Shown here: positions 6,594-7,387 of the stretch, piece by piece
Numbering within the stretch: the first letter of the stretch is position 1
Layout: each line of letters begins with the position of its first letter
Assembly (NCBI GenBank): GCA_964550025.1
Contig: CAZJYI010000312.1
Location: 1 to 7,387 of the forward strand
Source: CAZJYI01 sp964550025
GTDB taxonomy: Bacteria; Verrucomicrobiota; Kiritimatiellia; UBA8416; CAYOBW01
Direction of reading: 5' to 3'
Length of the DNA stretch: 7,387 nucleotides
Position numbers and translations under genes: made by a program
The notes under the pieces: generated by a model
Told to the model about the DNA's origin: nothing
Seen by the model: the letters and a program-made list of their open reading frames with translations, nothing else
Database searches by the model: none

Positions 6594-7387
6594 CTAGTAC
6601 CAGACCCAACACCACTCCCACACGTTACCCGCCAAGATGTGCATACCGTAGCCGTTTGAGGGGAGATCACCCACCGGACACGTGTACGGATTCGTTGGGG
6701 AGGGGGGACCACCGGTGTCATAGTCGGGATGGTACGTATAGGTCGTGGTCCCGCTCGTGTCATACGAGTAGGCCGTCCCGTTTGCCCAGTAGTTCGCGTA
6801 GTTGTGGTCGATGCCCGCGCCCCACGGAAAACGGTCTCCGGCCACCCCGCCGCGGGCCGCCTTCTCCCATTGCGCCTCGGTCGGCAACCGATAGCCGGTT
6901 GAATCCGGATCGACGTACACTTGGTCAACTTGCCCCGTCTGGTATACCGAGGTCAGGTTGCTGCTGGTATGGTATGCCGGCGTCAGCGCATCCGTCCCCA
7001 CCTGCTGGTTGAACCAGGCTGTGCGCGCGTTGCACCACTTCACACAGTCATGCCAGTTGACGAAGTGTATCGGATGATTGGTTGCCTTGGCGGAGCCCTG
7101 ATTCGCGAAGCTGTACCCGTTTGTGACGGCCCAATTGTGGACTTCGTCCCAGAATGTCCCCGACACCTCGTACTCGTCCATCAGGAACGCGTCAAGCTCC
7201 ACCGTGTGGACCGGCCCCTCGCCATCAGGCCCATCGCCGGAATCGTCGCCCATCTGAAAGCTCCCCTGCACAACCCAAACCATGCCTTCCGGCACGGGCG
7301 AGGTGATGACGGTGCAAGCACGGAAATAGCCTATCTGCCCCGCCACCGCCACCGAGCATGTTACGCTCAGAGCGAATTCCGCCGGCG
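6594..7387 (-). CDS. Formylglycine-generating-enzyme (SUMF1/FGE-sulfatase) domain protein, N-terminus outside window, cut by in-frame TAG
   Basis: The frame runs in from the right edge without a stop. A GTG at 7352 could serve as a start, but 11 sense codons precede it and the segment AEFALSVTCSVAVAGQIGYF looks like the end of a beta-rich domain, so the real start is probably outside. FGE marks in order are EGMVWVVQGSFQMGDD (near 7242-7290), VELDAFLMDEYEVSG, HFVNWHDCVKWCN, GYRLPTEAQWEKAARGG (about 6847-6900), FPWG, and LAGNVWEWCWVWY (from about 6635 to 6597). The last motif usually reads CWDWY; here Asp is Val. Translation would stop at TAG 6594-6596, losing the FGE C-terminal section, which is still present downstream in the same frame. 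The piece is therefore either a recent pseudogene, a read-through gene, or holds a base error. The domain type is certain; its activity is doubtful. It is convergent with the rhamnosidase gene. Confidence 0.85.
   Translation of the reverse strand, partial: PAEFALSVTCSVAVAGQIGYFRACTVITSPVPEGMVWVVQGSFQMGDDSGDGPDGEGPVHTVELDAFLMDEYEVSGTFWDEVHNWAVTNGYSFANQGSAKATNHPIHFVNWHDCVKWCNARTAWFNQQVGTDALTPAYHTSSNLTSVYQTGQVDQVYVDPDSTGYRLPTEAQWEKAARGGVAGDRFPWGAGIDHNYANYWANGTAYSYDTSGTTTYTYHPDYDTGGPPSPTNPYTCPVGDLPSNGYGMHILAGNVWEWCWVWY

Noticed and set aside
6594..6596. TAG read as pyrrolysine
   Set aside because: Nothing in the window supports it: no pylT-like tRNA, no methylamine methyltransferase context, and FGE domains are not known to use this residue. 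A nonsense mutation or sequence error is simpler, although read-through is kept as an open question.
6396..7379. GAATTC within AGCGAATTC-like context at both 6396-6401 and 7374-7379, as possible repeat ends of an element
   Set aside because: The shared stretch is only about nine bases, no longer direct or inverted match surrounds it, and both copies lie inside coding sequence. It is best taken as chance.

Overview
The window is a high-GC (roughly 60% or more) bacterial segment with three genes for probably exported proteins and no RNA genes, CRISPR array, transposase or integrase that I can see. The mix of a very long PQQ-like beta-propeller protein starting with a DWPQYR-type motif, a secreted GH78 alpha-L-rhamnosidase and a secreted formylglycine-generating-enzyme-like (SUMF1/FGE) protein suggests a polysaccharide-degrading member of the PVC group (Kiritimatiellota, Lentisphaerota, Verrucomicrobiota or Planctomycetota). 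That placement rests on gene style only and is an inference.

Layout. Positions 1-3202 (minus strand) hold one unbroken reading frame of at least 1067 codons. It has a signal peptide and PQQ/BamB-like propeller blades on both sides of an inserted domain that looks like a degenerate class I SAM methyltransferase fold. The gene leaves the window at its C-terminal end, apparently close to its natural end. A 207-bp divergent intergenic region (3203-3409) holds a plausible promoter for the minus-strand gene, an imperfect inverted repeat, and a good Shine-Dalgarno site for the plus-strand gene. Positions 3410-6406 (plus strand) encode a complete 998-residue alpha-L-rhamnosidase with both expected catalytic-motif glutamates. 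It carries an unusual inserted domain of about 80 residues resembling the DUF3395/DNAJC11 C-terminal type. Positions 6393-7387 (minus strand) hold the C-terminal part of an FGE/SUMF1-domain protein that enters from the right edge. Its reading frame is cut by one TAG at 6594-6596, yet recognisable FGE sequence continues in the same frame for 66 more codons to a TGA at 6393-6395, inside the last codons of the rhamnosidase gene.

How the genes relate. The propeller and rhamnosidase genes are divergent and could share control from 3203-3409. The rhamnosidase and FGE-like genes are convergent with no spacer. A role in breaking down rhamnose-containing glycans outside the cytoplasm is supported for the rhamnosidase only. 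The other two proteins are exported or extracytoplasmic in style, but their substrates cannot be read from the sequence. The most interesting points are the in-frame amber codon in the FGE domain, the methyltransferase-like insertion in the propeller protein, and the inserted domain in the rhamnosidase.
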